From Streptomyces sp. HB132 (GTDB lineage: Bacteria > Actinomycetota > Actinomycetes > Streptomycetales > Streptomycetaceae): a stretch of 64,000 nt of DNA. Numbering within the stretch: position 1 is the first letter of the stretch; every line of letters starts with the position of its first letter. The notes beneath the pieces are model-generated. The model was not told the DNA's origin. It saw nothing but the letters and a program-made list of their open reading frames with translations, and searched no databases. Shown in pieces: positions 33,345 through 42,142 of this stretch. The stretch is taken from NCBI RefSeq assembly GCF_016909575.1, contig NZ_JAFBGA010000007.1:62001-126000 (forward strand), given 5' to 3'. The translations under genes and the position numbers were made by a program.

Positions 33345-34888
33345 AGGAGAACCCCGTGCTCGTCACCGTCACCGGGCTGACCGTCGAGGTGGAGGGGCGG
33401 ACGCTCGTGGACCGGGTGTCGCTGAGGATCCGGTCCGGCACCGTCACCGCCCTGGTCGGAACGTCCGGCAGCGGCAAGACCACGACCGGCCTCGCCCTGC
33501 TCGGCGAATTCCCCGCCGGCGCACGGGTGACGGGCGAGGTGGCCGTCCACGGCGCCCGGATCGGTTACGTCCCCCAGCATCCGGCGACCGTCCTCAACCC
33601 CGCACGCCGCACCGGAGCGCTGCTGCTCGACCTGGCACGGCAGCAGGTGCGGGACCTGCCCCGCCCGCGGCGCCGTGCCGCGGCCCGCCGCCGTGTCGAG
33701 GAAGCACTCGCCGACGCACAACTCGACGATCCGCGCATGGTGTCGAGCCGCTATCCGCACCAGCTGTCGGGTGGCCAGCAGCAGCGGGTCGTCCTGGCGC
33801 AGGCGCTGCTCCTCGGTGCCCGCGTCGTCGTCGCGGACGAACCCACCACCGGGCAGGACGCCCTGACCAGGCGTCGCGTCGTCGACCAGCTGGCCCGGGT
33901 CGCTGCCCGCGGCATCGGCGTGCTGCTGCTCAGCCACGACCTCGACGTCGTACGGGAACTGGCGGACGAGGTGGTGGTGTTGCGCGGAGGCCGAGTGGTG
34001 GAGCAGGGCCCGAGCCACCGGATCCTCGATGCCCCGGCACACCCCTGGACCAAGGAGCTCCTCGCCGAACCGAGGACCCTGCCGTACGCGGACCCCGGGC
34101 ACGCCGGTGCGGAACTGCTGACGGTCAGCGGGCTCACCGCACGACACCGGACCGGCGGAGCCCGCGAGCCGGTGCTGAGCGTGGACCGGCTCATCCTCCG
34201 CAGCGGCGAGTGCCTCGCCGTCGTCGGGCGTTCGGGGAGCGGCAAGACCACTCTCGGGCGCTGCCTCGCCGGCCTCCACCGCGACCACACGGGGCACGTC
34301 CTGCTCGACGGCAAGCCGCTGCCGCGCAGCCTGCGCGACCGAAGCCGCGAGCAGTTGGCCGCCGTGCAGTACGTCTTCCAGGACGCGCGCGCGGCCTTCG
34401 ACGAACACCGGCCGGTCCTGGACCAGGTGGCACGCACGGCGGTGCGCCTGCGCGGTGTCGGGCGCCGGGAGGCGACGGCCGAGGCCCGAAGGGTGCTGGC
34501 GGACCTGGGGATTGACGACAGCCTCGTCCGGAGGCTGCCGGGCCGGCTGTCCGGCGGAGAACTCCAGCGCGCCGCCCTCGCCAGAGCGCTCCTGGCCCGG
34601 CCCCGGGCGCTGGTCTGTGACGAGATCACCTCGGGGCTGGACCCGGTGACCCGGCGCTCCCTGCTGGACCTGCTGGCCGTCCTGATCCGCCGGGAGGACG
34701 GTCCGGGCGTCCTGCTCATCACTCATGATCTCGACACGGCGGCACCCGCCACCCGCGTCGCCGTGCTGGACGCCGGGGAGGTGGTCGAGCAGGGGCCCGC
34801 GGAGCAGGTCCTGACCGCTCCCCAGCACCCGTTCACGGTGTCGCTGCTCGGGGCGTCGGGGAGACGGGGAGCCGCTGTACGCCCCTGA
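33341..34888 (+). CDS. Fused double ATPase of the importer (DppDF-like)
   Basis: A 515-residue protein with two complete nucleotide-binding domains. First: VGTSGSGKTTTGLALLG, YVPQHPATVLNP, HQLSGGQQQRVVLAQA, VVVADEPTTGQDALT. Second (from ~residue 260): VGRSGSGKTTLGRCLAG, YVFQDARAAFDEHR, RLSGGELQRAALARAL, LVCDEITSGLDPVT. This corresponds to DppD and DppF joined, as in YejF/GsiA-type importers. It energises the two permeases. It is the last gene of the ten-gene operon; no obvious terminator hairpin follows and the next gene is convergent. Confidence 0.92.
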   Translation: MKENPVLVTVTGLTVEVEGRTLVDRVSLRIRSGTVTALVGTSGSGKTTTGLALLGEFPAGARVTGEVAVHGARIGYVPQHPATVLNPARRTGALLLDLARQQVRDLPRPRRRAAARRRVEEALADAQLDDPRMVSSRYPHQLSGGQQQRVVLAQALLLGARVVVADEPTTGQDALTRRRVVDQLARVAARGIGVLLLSHDLDVVRELADEVVVLRGGRVVEQGPSHRILDAPAHPWTKELLAEPRTLPYADPGHAGAELLTVSGLTARHRTGGAREPVLSVDRLILRSGECLAVVGRSGSGKTTLGRCLAGLHRDHTGHVLLDGKPLPRSLRDRSREQLAAVQYVFQDARAAFDEHRPVLDQVARTAVRLRGVGRREATAEARRVLADLGIDDSLVRRLPGRLSGGELQRAALARALLARPRALVCDEITSGLDPVTRRSLLDLLAVLIRREDGPGVLLITHDLDTAAPATRVAVLDAGEVVEQGPAEQVLTAPQHPFTVSLLGASGRRGAAVRP

Positions 34889-35014
34889 GGCGGCATCCGG
34901 TGGAAGCGTCCGGACACACACCCGGTCCGCGGGCCGTACCGACGTCACGTCGACGCGGCGTTCGGCGAGGGCCGGCTGACGGAACCGAGCCGCCCTCGAA
35001 GGTCAGGGCCGTCG

Positions 35015-35662
35015 TCATTCCGGCCACGGCGATTCGAGGACGGTCCGCACGAAGTCCCCGCGTTCGAAGCCGGGAACGTAGTGCTGGAGGACATCGGCCT
35101 TCACGTTGCCGAAGGTCGTCTCCGGCTTCGGGCGGACCCCTTCGGTGAACGCGGCGAGAATGCGCCGCTTGAAGTCCGGCCGTGGATGGAGCGCGACGAC
35201 CGCGGCGCGGTCGGCATCGGAGAGGTCCTCGTAACCGATCCCCAGGACGTCGTACTCCACACCGGCGGTCACCAGCGCCACCTCCGGCTCCATGAAGGCC
35301 GGGATACCCGGTGTGGTGTGCAGGGCGACGGCCGTCCACACCCGCCGCACGCTGTCCTCGGGCACCCCACGGGACTGAAGGAAGCGCCGCGCCTCGTCCG
35401 CGCTGTCCACCTCGAAGCGCCGGCCGCTGGCGCGGAAGCGTTCGCCGAGCCCGAGGTCGTGGAACATGGCGCCGACGTACAGCAGTTCCGGGTCGAAGGA
35501 GAGATCCCGCCGGCGGCCCCGCAGGGCTCCGAAGAGGAAGACCCGGCGGCAATGGTGGTAGACGAGGTCGTCGGTCAGGTCGCGTACGAGCTCCGTCGCC
35601 TCCTTCGCGAGCGCCGTATCGGGTACGTGCACTCCGGCCGCCGTGGGCGGATCGGTTGTCAT
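35015..35662 (-). CDS. HD-domain phosphohydrolase
   Basis: A 215-residue HD-superfamily protein. Metal ligands are seen in LVYHHCRRVFLFG (His), YVGAMFHDLGLGER (His-Asp) and VALHTTPG; a further acidic residue lies in VEYDVLGIG. These bind divalent metals for phosphate-ester or nucleotide hydrolysis. The ATG at 35662 begins MTTDPPTAAGVHVPDTALAK; the longer frame adds unlikely residues. It is convergent with the importer operon and its substrate is unknown. Confidence 0.85.
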   Translation of the reverse strand: MTTDPPTAAGVHVPDTALAKEATELVRDLTDDLVYHHCRRVFLFGALRGRRRDLSFDPELLYVGAMFHDLGLGERFRASGRRFEVDSADEARRFLQSRGVPEDSVRRVWTAVALHTTPGIPAFMEPEVALVTAGVEYDVLGIGYEDLSDADRAAVVALHPRPDFKRRILAAFTEGVRPKPETTFGNVKADVLQHYVPGFERGDFVRTVLESPWPE

Positions 35663-35916
35663 GGCGTCACCGGGCTTCCTGTGCGACGGACGGGGAGGGG
35701 CGTCCCCAGGATCGGCATCCGGAGACGCGTCGCCTGGTCCGACAGGCCGTGGGTCCCCCGAGTGATGCGCACACGGGGGAGGGACGCGGGTGTCGCGACG
35801 CAGCCCGGCGTGCCTCCACCGCTCGCAGCCCGATCGCGTTGCGCCGACGGTGAACTCACGACCCGTCATTGGCATGGACCTGCCTGTCGAACTGGACTAC
35901 AGTCCGTGGCGGCAAC

Positions 35917-35934
35917 CCTGAGAGCGCTCTCAGG
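35917..35934. promoter_or_regulatory. LacI-type palindromic operator before streptogrisin gene
   Basis: CCTGAGAGCGCTCTCAGG is a perfect 18-base palindrome centred on GAGAGCGCTCTC, the CG-centred form used by LacI-family regulators in streptomycetes. It lies about 60 bases upstream of the protease start within the 333-base gap 35663-35995. A second small palindrome, GGACTACAGTCC, sits at about 35893-35904. Nothing else is seen in the gap. Confidence 0.55.
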
Positions 35935-35995
35935 CGGCTCTCGGAAGCTTCCTGTTCCACCCCCACGATGCTGGAACAACAGAAGGGGCACTCCC

Positions 35996-37144
35996 TTGAG
36001 ACATACGACGATGGTGCGGACCGGTCTCTCCGCACTGCTCATCATCGGCACCTGGGCGACCGCCGGCCTGACCCAGGCCGCCGCAGCCGACCCCCGGTCC
36101 TCCGCCGAACCCCAGGCCTCGGCCGGGATCATCACGGCCATGCAGCGCGACCTCGGGCTGACGAAGAGCCAGGCCGAGAAGCGGCTCACCGCCGAGAAGG
36201 CGGCGACCGCACTGCAGGGAAAGGCGCGGAGCGCAGCCGGGGCGTCGTTCGGCGGCTCGTGGTTCGACGCCGACAGCGGCCGGCTGACGGTCGCCGTCAC
36301 GGACAGTGCCAAGGCCGGTGCCGTGCGGGCGGCCGGGGCCGATGCCCGCGTGGTCGACCACACGGCTCGGGAGCTCGACGCGACCAAGGAGCGGCTGGAC
36401 GCACTCTCCGCACCCAGCGGCGTCAGCAGTTGGCACGTCGACCCGCGGGCGAACGAAGTCGTGGTGAACGTCGTCGCCTCCGAGCAGGGTGACAACGATG
36501 TCCGCGCGTTCGTCGCGAAGGCGCGCGAGGCCGGCCCCGTCACGGTGAAGCAGACCGCCGAGGCGCCGCGGACCTTCGCCGCGGGAACGGTCGGCGGCGA
36601 CCCGTACTACACCGGCAACGTCCGCTGCTCCATAGGCTTCTCCGTCCACGGAGGCTTTGTCACGGCGGGCCACTGCGGTCAGGCGGGCGGAGCGGTCCGG
36701 GGCTGGGACGGCTCGGCCATCGGCTCCTTCCAGGGCTCGTCCTTCCCCGAGAACGACTACGCCTGGGTGAACGTGGGCAGCGGCTGGTGGACCGTCCCCG
36801 TGGTCCTCGGCTGGGGCACCGTCTCCGACCAACTCGTCCGCGGCTCCAACGAGGCCCCGATCGGCGCCTCGATCTGCCGGTCCGGCTCCACGACACACTG
36901 GCACTGCGGCAACGTTCTCGCCAAGAACGAGACCGTGAACTACAGCCAGGGTGCCGTCCGCCAGATGACGAAGACCAGCGTCTGCGCCGAACCGGGCGAC
37001 TCCGGTGGCTCGTTCATCAGCGGCGACCAGGCGCAGGGCGTCACGTCGGGCGGCTGGGGCAACTGCAGTGGTGGCGGTGAGACCTGGCACCAGCCGATCA
37101 ACGAGATCCTCAACCGCTACGGTCTGACCCTTCACACGGCCTGA
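35996..37144 (+). CDS. Streptogrisin-type secreted serine protease
   Basis: A 382-residue pre-pro S1 protease. The TTG at 35996 is preferred because AGAAGGGG stands 8 bases upstream; the ATG at 36011 is too far from it. A signal peptide (LLIIGTWATAGLTQAAAA) precedes an alpha-lytic-type prodomain (IITAMQRDLGLTKSQAEKRL; WHVDPRANEVVVNV). The catalytic domain starts near GGDPYYTGNVRCSIGF and has His in FVTAGHCG, Asp in ENDYAWV and Ser in CAEPGDSGGSF; six cysteines fit the streptogrisin disulphides. It is secreted and self-processed. A LacI-type palindrome precedes it and a strong hairpin follows. Confidence 0.93.
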   Translation: MRHTTMVRTGLSALLIIGTWATAGLTQAAAADPRSSAEPQASAGIITAMQRDLGLTKSQAEKRLTAEKAATALQGKARSAAGASFGGSWFDADSGRLTVAVTDSAKAGAVRAAGADARVVDHTARELDATKERLDALSAPSGVSSWHVDPRANEVVVNVVASEQGDNDVRAFVAKAREAGPVTVKQTAEAPRTFAAGTVGGDPYYTGNVRCSIGFSVHGGFVTAGHCGQAGGAVRGWDGSAIGSFQGSSFPENDYAWVNVGSGWWTVPVVLGWGTVSDQLVRGSNEAPIGASICRSGSTTHWHCGNVLAKNETVNYSQGAVRQMTKTSVCAEPGDSGGSFISGDQAQGVTSGGWGNCSGGGETWHQPINEILNRYGLTLHTA

Positions 37145-37186
37145 CGGGTGACTCCGCCGGGTCGCGGTGACCCGGCGGGCACATGA

Positions 37187-37232
37187 CCGGTCTGCTGCGG
37201 CAGCGGGGTGGACCCCTGTCGCAGCAGACCGG
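37187..37232 (+). terminator. Hairpin terminator after streptogrisin gene
   Basis: CCGGTCTGCTGCG at 37187-37199 pairs perfectly with CGCAGCAGACCGG at 37220-37232; the enclosed segment can pair further (CAGCGGGG with CCCCTG). It begins 43 bases after the stop and also faces the convergent gene ending at 37282. Confidence 0.8.
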
Positions 37233-37281
37233 GCCGGCCTGAACGGCGTCAGGCGGGCCTTGCCATGCAGTGAAGTCCCCG

Positions 37282-39285
37282 TCACCGGGGCGAGGACACC
37301 GTGCCGCCGTCGTGCAGTCCGGCATTCACCCGGAACGCGGCGTTCCGTGGTGCGCGCACCGCCAGCGTCGGGCTCTCGGACACACCGCGTACGGAGCCCG
37401 TGACCTCGATCCGCCGAACAGCGCGGCTGCCGGCGGCGAGTACGTACCAGGCCCCGGTGGGGGACTTCCAGTGGGTGCCCGCGACGACGTGCTGGCCGAA
37501 CCGGCCGCACAGGGCCGTGTTCCGGCGGTCGGACACCACTTCGCCCTGTGCGGAGGGAGACGCGGCGGGCGGGACGAACTGCACGAGGACGCGGCCCGGC
37601 CCGCGCCAGGTGTCCGCCCGTGTGCAGACCCAGTCCGCCGTGGACCGGGCGCCGGGCAAGCGCTGCTGTGCGAACTTCCAGTTGTTGACAGCCCGAACCC
37701 CTGAATCGCTGAGGTCCTGTAGCGAACACGCTGTACGGGCCCAGTCGAGCAGGCCGTCGGTGCTCGTGGCCTCGCGCGGCTGCCTCGCCGGGGCGCCCGA
37801 TCCGGGCCTGGGTGTGTGGGTGAGGTGCGCCGGTGCGAGATCGCCGAGATCCGTGACGAGGAACGCGTGCTTCTCCACGATCCTCTCCGACGACCGTAGT
37901 TGCATCGCGGGCCAGGAGTCGCATGCTCCACCCCTCTCCGGGCGGGGCACCGCCGCGGTGACTCCGTCGCCGTTCACGTCCAGCGCCCGCGCCGGCGCGT
38001 CGGGCGCGAGAAGGTCCCGCGTCGCGGACTCCGCCACCCAGGGCGCCAGCAGATACCTCACCGACGCGCCGCTGCGGCTGACGGCGAGTGCCGCCGCTGT
38101 GGTGACGTCCGCGTCGTCGACCCGCGCGAAGTCCAGGGCGGGTGCTCCTTCTCCGGACAGCGGTTCGGCGTACCGGACGACGCGCACCCCACCGTCGTGG
38201 AACAGCACCACGGTCTCGTCGCCCACCTCGCCCGCGAACAGCAGCTGAGGGGGCTGGGCGGGGGGCACGACGGCCGTGCCGGGGGTGGTGGTCACGGCGA
38301 CGTCTGCCGCGGGGCCGGCCCAGGTGCCGAGAGCCCGCCCCAGAAGCCCGGCGTCGTCGGTGCGGCTTCCACGGGGTGGCCAGGCGCTGAAGTCCACGCG
38401 TGAGGTGTCCGCCCACTGACCGGTCGGTGTCCGCACCAGACCTGCGGGGTCCAGGGCTCCGCCAGGCAGCGTCCTCCGCAGGGCGGAGACCTGCGGCCGG
38501 GCCCCTCCGGCTCCACCGTCCGCCGAGAGTGCCAGCCCGCCGGCCACCGCGAGGAGCACCAGACAGGCCGCACCGGCACGTCCGCGGTGCCGGCGGCGCA
38601 GTAGGTCACTGGGGCGTGTCTGCACCGTGCAGGGGTCGAACTCGCCCGACCGCAGCATGCGCCGGACCCTCTCGTGGTCGCTTCCGGCGACGAGCGCGGC
38701 GGCCCGCACGGCGTCGGCCGGGTCGCCCACGCCCGCCTCGGCGAGCAGCAGCCGGGTGCCCTCGGCGGGCAGCGACTCCAGCAGCCGCAGACCCAGCGCC
38801 GCACGGACGGGGGCCGGAACGTCCGCCAGGGCGCGGTCCAGGGTGAACTCGTCCATCCCGCCGGCCCGAGGAAACAGCCTGAGCCCCCGCACCACCGGGA
38901 CCGAGGGGCGCAACGCCGCCGGTGCGGGCACCCGCTCCGGCCACCAGCGCGGCCTCCGCCCGTACGCCAGCGCGGACCGCACGACCCGCAGGCGGACCCC
39001 GGCGTACGCGGGTGCGTGCGTGGCGCCGGCCGCGGGACCGCCGGACCGGGGAGCGGGGATGTCCTCGGCAGGTCCAGGTGCGGAGCGCGTCCTGCCGTAC
39101 AGGGAACGCTGCACCACGGCGTGTGCGGCGAGCACCCTGCGGTGACGGCCGAGGCCCGGTGGCAGCGTGAGGTAGGCCAGGCGTACCAGACGCGGGTAGT
39201 GCTCGACGAGCGCCGCCTCGGCCTCCTTCACCCCGAGGTGTGTGCCGGGACCGATGCGGCGAAGCGGCGAGGGATGGAGCGGCAT
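37282..39285 (-). CDS. Membrane-anchored protein with sigma-like N-terminus, unknown function
   Basis: A 667-residue protein. Residues ~20-60 (EAALVEHYPRLVRLAYLTLP) and ~160-220 (LDRALADVPAPVRAALGLRL; RRMLRSGEFD) recall the helical regions of sigma-70-like proteins. A single membrane helix (AGAACLVLLAVAGGLALS, ~residues 244-262) separates them from a ~400-residue outer domain with no recognised family. That domain contains ALDVNGDGVTAAVPRPERGG, CDSWPAM and CSLQDLSDSGVRAVNNWKFA, with several cysteines. The topology resembles a fused cytosolic regulator and extracytoplasmic sensor, but no function can be assigned. The 237-base gap upstream holds TGTGACGGTCACA, a near-palindrome. Confidence 0.75.
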   Translation of the reverse strand: MPLHPSPLRRIGPGTHLGVKEAEAALVEHYPRLVRLAYLTLPPGLGRHRRVLAAHAVVQRSLYGRTRSAPGPAEDIPAPRSGGPAAGATHAPAYAGVRLRVVRSALAYGRRPRWWPERVPAPAALRPSVPVVRGLRLFPRAGGMDEFTLDRALADVPAPVRAALGLRLLESLPAEGTRLLLAEAGVGDPADAVRAAALVAGSDHERVRRMLRSGEFDPCTVQTRPSDLLRRRHRGRAGAACLVLLAVAGGLALSADGGAGGARPQVSALRRTLPGGALDPAGLVRTPTGQWADTSRVDFSAWPPRGSRTDDAGLLGRALGTWAGPAADVAVTTTPGTAVVPPAQPPQLLFAGEVGDETVVLFHDGGVRVVRYAEPLSGEGAPALDFARVDDADVTTAAALAVSRSGASVRYLLAPWVAESATRDLLAPDAPARALDVNGDGVTAAVPRPERGGACDSWPAMQLRSSERIVEKHAFLVTDLGDLAPAHLTHTPRPGSGAPARQPREATSTDGLLDWARTACSLQDLSDSGVRAVNNWKFAQQRLPGARSTADWVCTRADTWRGPGRVLVQFVPPAASPSAQGEVVSDRRNTALCGRFGQHVVAGTHWKSPTGAWYVLAAGSRAVRRIEVTGSVRGVSESPTLAVRAPRNAAFRVNAGLHDGGTVSSPR

Positions 39286-39522
39286 GGGGATGAGTGCCTT
39301 CCGAGCCGTGGGCAGAGAACCGTCACCCCGGCAAACGAGCCAATCGTGTGACGGTCACATCGGCCCCTTACCCGAGGCGCAGCGTCCTCCGCCTGCAGGC
39401 CCCGGAGGATTCGGGCCCGTCGGAACGGCGGTACCCACCGCGCCGGGCGTTCCCACTCCACTCCGAGTTGCGACGACGGCCGCCCGCCCCGGGAACGCGC
39501 TCACGTCTGTCCCACGGCACGC

Positions 39523-39903
39523 TCAGAGAGGCCCCTCGGTACCCTCGTCGCCCGAGCTCAGCTCCTCGGCACGCAGTGCCAGGTCCTGAAGCACATCGGC
39601 GGACGTCACGTCCTCCTGACCGGAGTCGTGGATCTGCGCGAGCGCGATGAAGGCCAGGGTGAACGCGCCGACCAGCTGTTCGACGGCGCCGCCGACCTCG
39701 CGCCCCACCAGGGCGGCCATCTCCTCGACGGTGGCGTCGGCCGGGATGGCGATGTGCGGCATCGTCTCGTTGAGAAGGGTCGTCACCATGTTCCCCCCGG
39801 CGTCCAGGTCGCCGCCGCCCGCGTCCTCCTCGGCATGGCGCTGCATCTCGCCCGCCTCCGTGAGGATGCCGATCACTCGCTTGAGGACTTCACTCTGCTC
39901 CAT
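39523..39903 (-). CDS. Hypothetical 126-residue acidic protein
   Basis: A helical, acidic protein: MEQSEVLKRVIGILTEAGEM, then GGNMVTTLLNETMPHIAIPA, VEEMAALVGREVGGAVEQLV and GAFTLAFIALAQIHDSGQED. ATG 39903 is chosen; residues further upstream do not look coding. One segment (VGAFTLAFIALAQI) is hydrophobic but short. No family is recognised. It stands alone between convergent and divergent neighbours. Confidence 0.65.
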   Translation of the reverse strand: MEQSEVLKRVIGILTEAGEMQRHAEEDAGGGDLDAGGNMVTTLLNETMPHIAIPADATVEEMAALVGREVGGAVEQLVGAFTLAFIALAQIHDSGQEDVTSADVLQDLALRAEELSSGDEGTEGPL

Positions 39904-40254
39904 ACGGCGAGCATAAGCGCCGGGGCTCCCACGCCATGATCGTCCTCCTGCCTCGTCCACCGGGCCGTCGGAGGGCCCGCACCGGTCACCTGACGGCTCC
40001 TGCGGTGAGCCCGGCGACGAGGTGGCACCGCGGCGGCGGGATTCCCGCGAGACGGCCGTGCCGACGACGACCGAGGCGGCCATGACCTGGTTCCAGCAGA
40101 CGGTCGCCGCGATCAGCGAGCGGGACGATATGAACCGGGGTGTTCCGGGAAATAGAACCCTTCCTCGCTTAATTCAAGACATAATTTAAAATGTGAAGAA
40201 ACTGGATCGCCGAGTGTCGGGGCCGGGGTATGTTGCCGGGGCGAAGGGGGCAAC
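39904..40254. other. Intergenic stretch with AT-rich promoter
   Basis: The last ~60 bases before the ROK gene are strikingly AT-rich for this genome (TAATTCAAGACATAATTTAA near 40170-40190). They probably hold its promoter and the operator for autoregulation. A short plus-strand reading (MTWFQQTVAAISERDDM, about 40080-40140) ends at a stop in the AT-rich segment; it has no ribosome-binding site and is not called. Confidence 0.5.
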
Positions 40255-41613
40255 ATGGCTGAGCGCAGCAGACGGACCGTGCGTGACCTGCGAAGGGGCA
40301 ATCGGGCGCGGATCCTGCAACGGTTGTACTTCCAGGCTCCGCTGAGCCGTCAGGAGCTGGGTCCCGCGACCGGGCTGAGTTCCGGGTCCATCAGCAACGT
40401 GGTCACCGAGCTGGCCTCGGAAGGGCTCCTGGAGGAGGCCGGCATCGTCGACTCCGACGGCGGGCGTCCCCGCACCCTGCTGCGGATCGCCCCCGGCGGT
40501 GGGCTCTTCGTGGGCGTCGACATCGGCGAAACCCGGGTGCGCGTCGAACTCTTCGACCTCGCCCTGACCGAACTCGCCCGCACCGACCGCCTCCTCGCGC
40601 AGCACGGTTACGACGTCGAGCGGATCGTCGGCCACGTCCGCTCGGGCCTGGCCGACGTCCTGCGTGACGCGGGGGCGGACCCCCGCATGCTGCTCGGCAT
40701 CGGTATCGGGGTGCCCGGCATCATCGAACGCGAGGCCCCGGTGGCCGCGGGCGGTCCGGGCACGGTCGTGCACGGACCGACCATCGGATGGAGCGCCGTC
40801 CCCTTCGAACGGCTGCTCCGCGATGTCGTGGACGTGCCGCCCGAGGTGCCGTTCTTCATCGACAACGGCGCGAAGACGCTGGGGCAGGCCGAGATGTGGT
40901 TCGGCGGAGGCCGGGGTGCCGGAGCGGCCGCCGTGGCGCTGATCGGCTCGGGAGTGGGCGCGAGCGTGAACCGGGGAGACGTCCTCGACGAGGACGTCTC
41001 GAACGCGGCCCTGGAGTGGGGCCACACCACGGTGCGGCTACGAGGCCGCCGCTGCCGTTGCGGTTCCATGGGCTGCCTGGAGGCGTACGCGGGCGCCGAG
41101 GCCATGCGGGAACGCTGGCAGGAGGCGGGGGGTCCGCTGTCCCCGGAGACCGACGACGAGACCGCCCTCGCCGCGCTGCTCGCCGCCGCCTACCCGCCAC
41201 GGGGTGGCGCCGCCCCGGACCCGGTGGCGGTCTCGATCCTGGACGAGACGGCCGAATGCCTGGGCGCGGCCCTGGCCGACCTGGTGAACCTCTTCCTGCC
41301 CGAACGCATCCTGCTCGGTGGCTGGGCCGGCCTGCTCATCGGCCCGCACCTGCTTCCCGAGATCCGCCGGTACACCCAGGCGTACGCGCTGCAACACGCG
41401 ATCGCCCGCACCACGATCGACCTGGGACACCTGGGCCCGGACGCGGTCACCGTCGGCGCCGCGACCCTGCCCCTCTCCGACTTCCTGGCACGCGGCGGCA
41501 CCCGCCCAGCGCTGCCGCCGCCCCTGCCGGGCGCGGCCCCGGACCGGGCGGCAGCCGCCCGCGGGCGGGCCGCGGGGGGCCGAGCGGCCGGGGCGTCCTA
41601 CGCCGAGTACTGA
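40255..41613 (+). CDS. ROK-family transcriptional regulator
   Basis: A 452-residue ROK (repressor, ORF, kinase) regulator. The winged helix-turn-helix is in residues ~12-65 (LQRLYFQAPLSRQELGPATG; SSGSISNVVTELASEGLL). The ROK domain starts FVGVDIGETRVRVELFD, with the ROK zinc cluster CRCGSMGCLEAY and GVGASVNRGDVLDED. Such proteins sense sugars and repress transport or catabolic genes. The C-terminal ~45 residues are alanine/arginine-rich and extend the family length. ATG 40255 follows GAAGGGGG. No sugar transporter is adjacent, so the target is unknown. Confidence 0.9.
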   Translation: MAERSRRTVRDLRRGNRARILQRLYFQAPLSRQELGPATGLSSGSISNVVTELASEGLLEEAGIVDSDGGRPRTLLRIAPGGGLFVGVDIGETRVRVELFDLALTELARTDRLLAQHGYDVERIVGHVRSGLADVLRDAGADPRMLLGIGIGVPGIIEREAPVAAGGPGTVVHGPTIGWSAVPFERLLRDVVDVPPEVPFFIDNGAKTLGQAEMWFGGGRGAGAAAVALIGSGVGASVNRGDVLDEDVSNAALEWGHTTVRLRGRRCRCGSMGCLEAYAGAEAMRERWQEAGGPLSPETDDETALAALLAAAYPPRGGAAPDPVAVSILDETAECLGAALADLVNLFLPERILLGGWAGLLIGPHLLPEIRRYTQAYALQHAIARTTIDLGHLGPDAVTVGAATLPLSDFLARGGTRPALPPPLPGAAPDRAAAARGRAAGGRAAGASYAEY

Positions 41614-42142
41614 TCCGCACCGGTCCGGCCGGGCGGACGTACAGCACGGCGGGCAGTCCGGTTTCCGTGATCAGGCCCGGCAGCGGGTCCTCTGCGTGGG
41701 CCGACACGTCAGCGCCCCGTCGGCGCTGCCCTGTCGCAGATGCGCCACCACCTCGTCGCGGGCCCGCGAGGTCTCCGCGAACACCAGCACCGGGTGCATC
41801 CGCCGGGGACGCAGATGTTCGACGACCCCTGTCACCACCCGGCCGGAGAACGGGTCGGCGAAGACCTGAGCGGTGAAGGACCCCGCATGGGCGGGTCCTT
41901 CACCGTCCGGCTCCACCCCGGCGCCCGGCACCACCAGCGCGACGGCAGGAGGGGAGCAGCCGGGATGGAGGCTCTCCCGGAGCGCCCGACGAGGTCCGGC
42001 CTGGGCTCGCGGGGCTCGCCCCCCGGGGGTGGTGCGCCGGGTGCACGGGTGGCGCGTGCTGACTGTTCACTTGTCATCACCCTTTGTGTGCACATAAGTT
42101 GGCCGCTTGCGACGTGTCCTACAGCAGTGGGGGAGCCCGATC
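41614..42142. other. Intergenic stretch with a possible minus-strand gene remnant
   Basis: Minus-strand frame 41671-41934 gives a protein-like run (FTAQVFADPFSGRVVTGVVE, then HLRPRRMHPVLVFAETSR) but has no credible start or ribosome-binding site and is crossed by a hairpin at its 5' end. It may be the tail of a decayed gene. The last 100 bases before the Rpf gene include an AT-richer run near 42065-42105, probably its promoter. Confidence 0.35.
41872..41904. repeat. Inverted repeat (hairpin)
   Basis: GGTGAAGGACCC at 41872 pairs with GGGTCCTTCACC ending at 41904, extended by GC/GC with one bulged C. The stem is strong enough for a terminator, but it lies 260 bases past the ROK gene, so its partner transcript is unclear. 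Confidence 0.6.

Noticed and set aside
35893..35904. Possible DasR-type site (ACTGGACTACAGTCC) before the streptogrisin gene
   Set aside because: Only about 10 of 16 positions fit the dre consensus by eye; it is noted only as a small palindrome.
35930..38416. An 828-residue minus-strand frame across the streptogrisin gene
   Set aside because: It is antisense to the protease and out of frame with the neighbouring membrane protein; composition is that of a high-G+C shadow.
41671..41934. Minus-strand 87-residue frame between the ROK and Rpf genes
   Set aside because: Part of it is protein-like, but a strong hairpin crosses its 5' end and no start is supported. Recorded only as a possible remnant.
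42000..42142. c-di-AMP (ydaO-type) riboswitch expected before an Rpf gene
   Set aside because: The conserved blocks of that riboswitch are not visible upstream of this gene.
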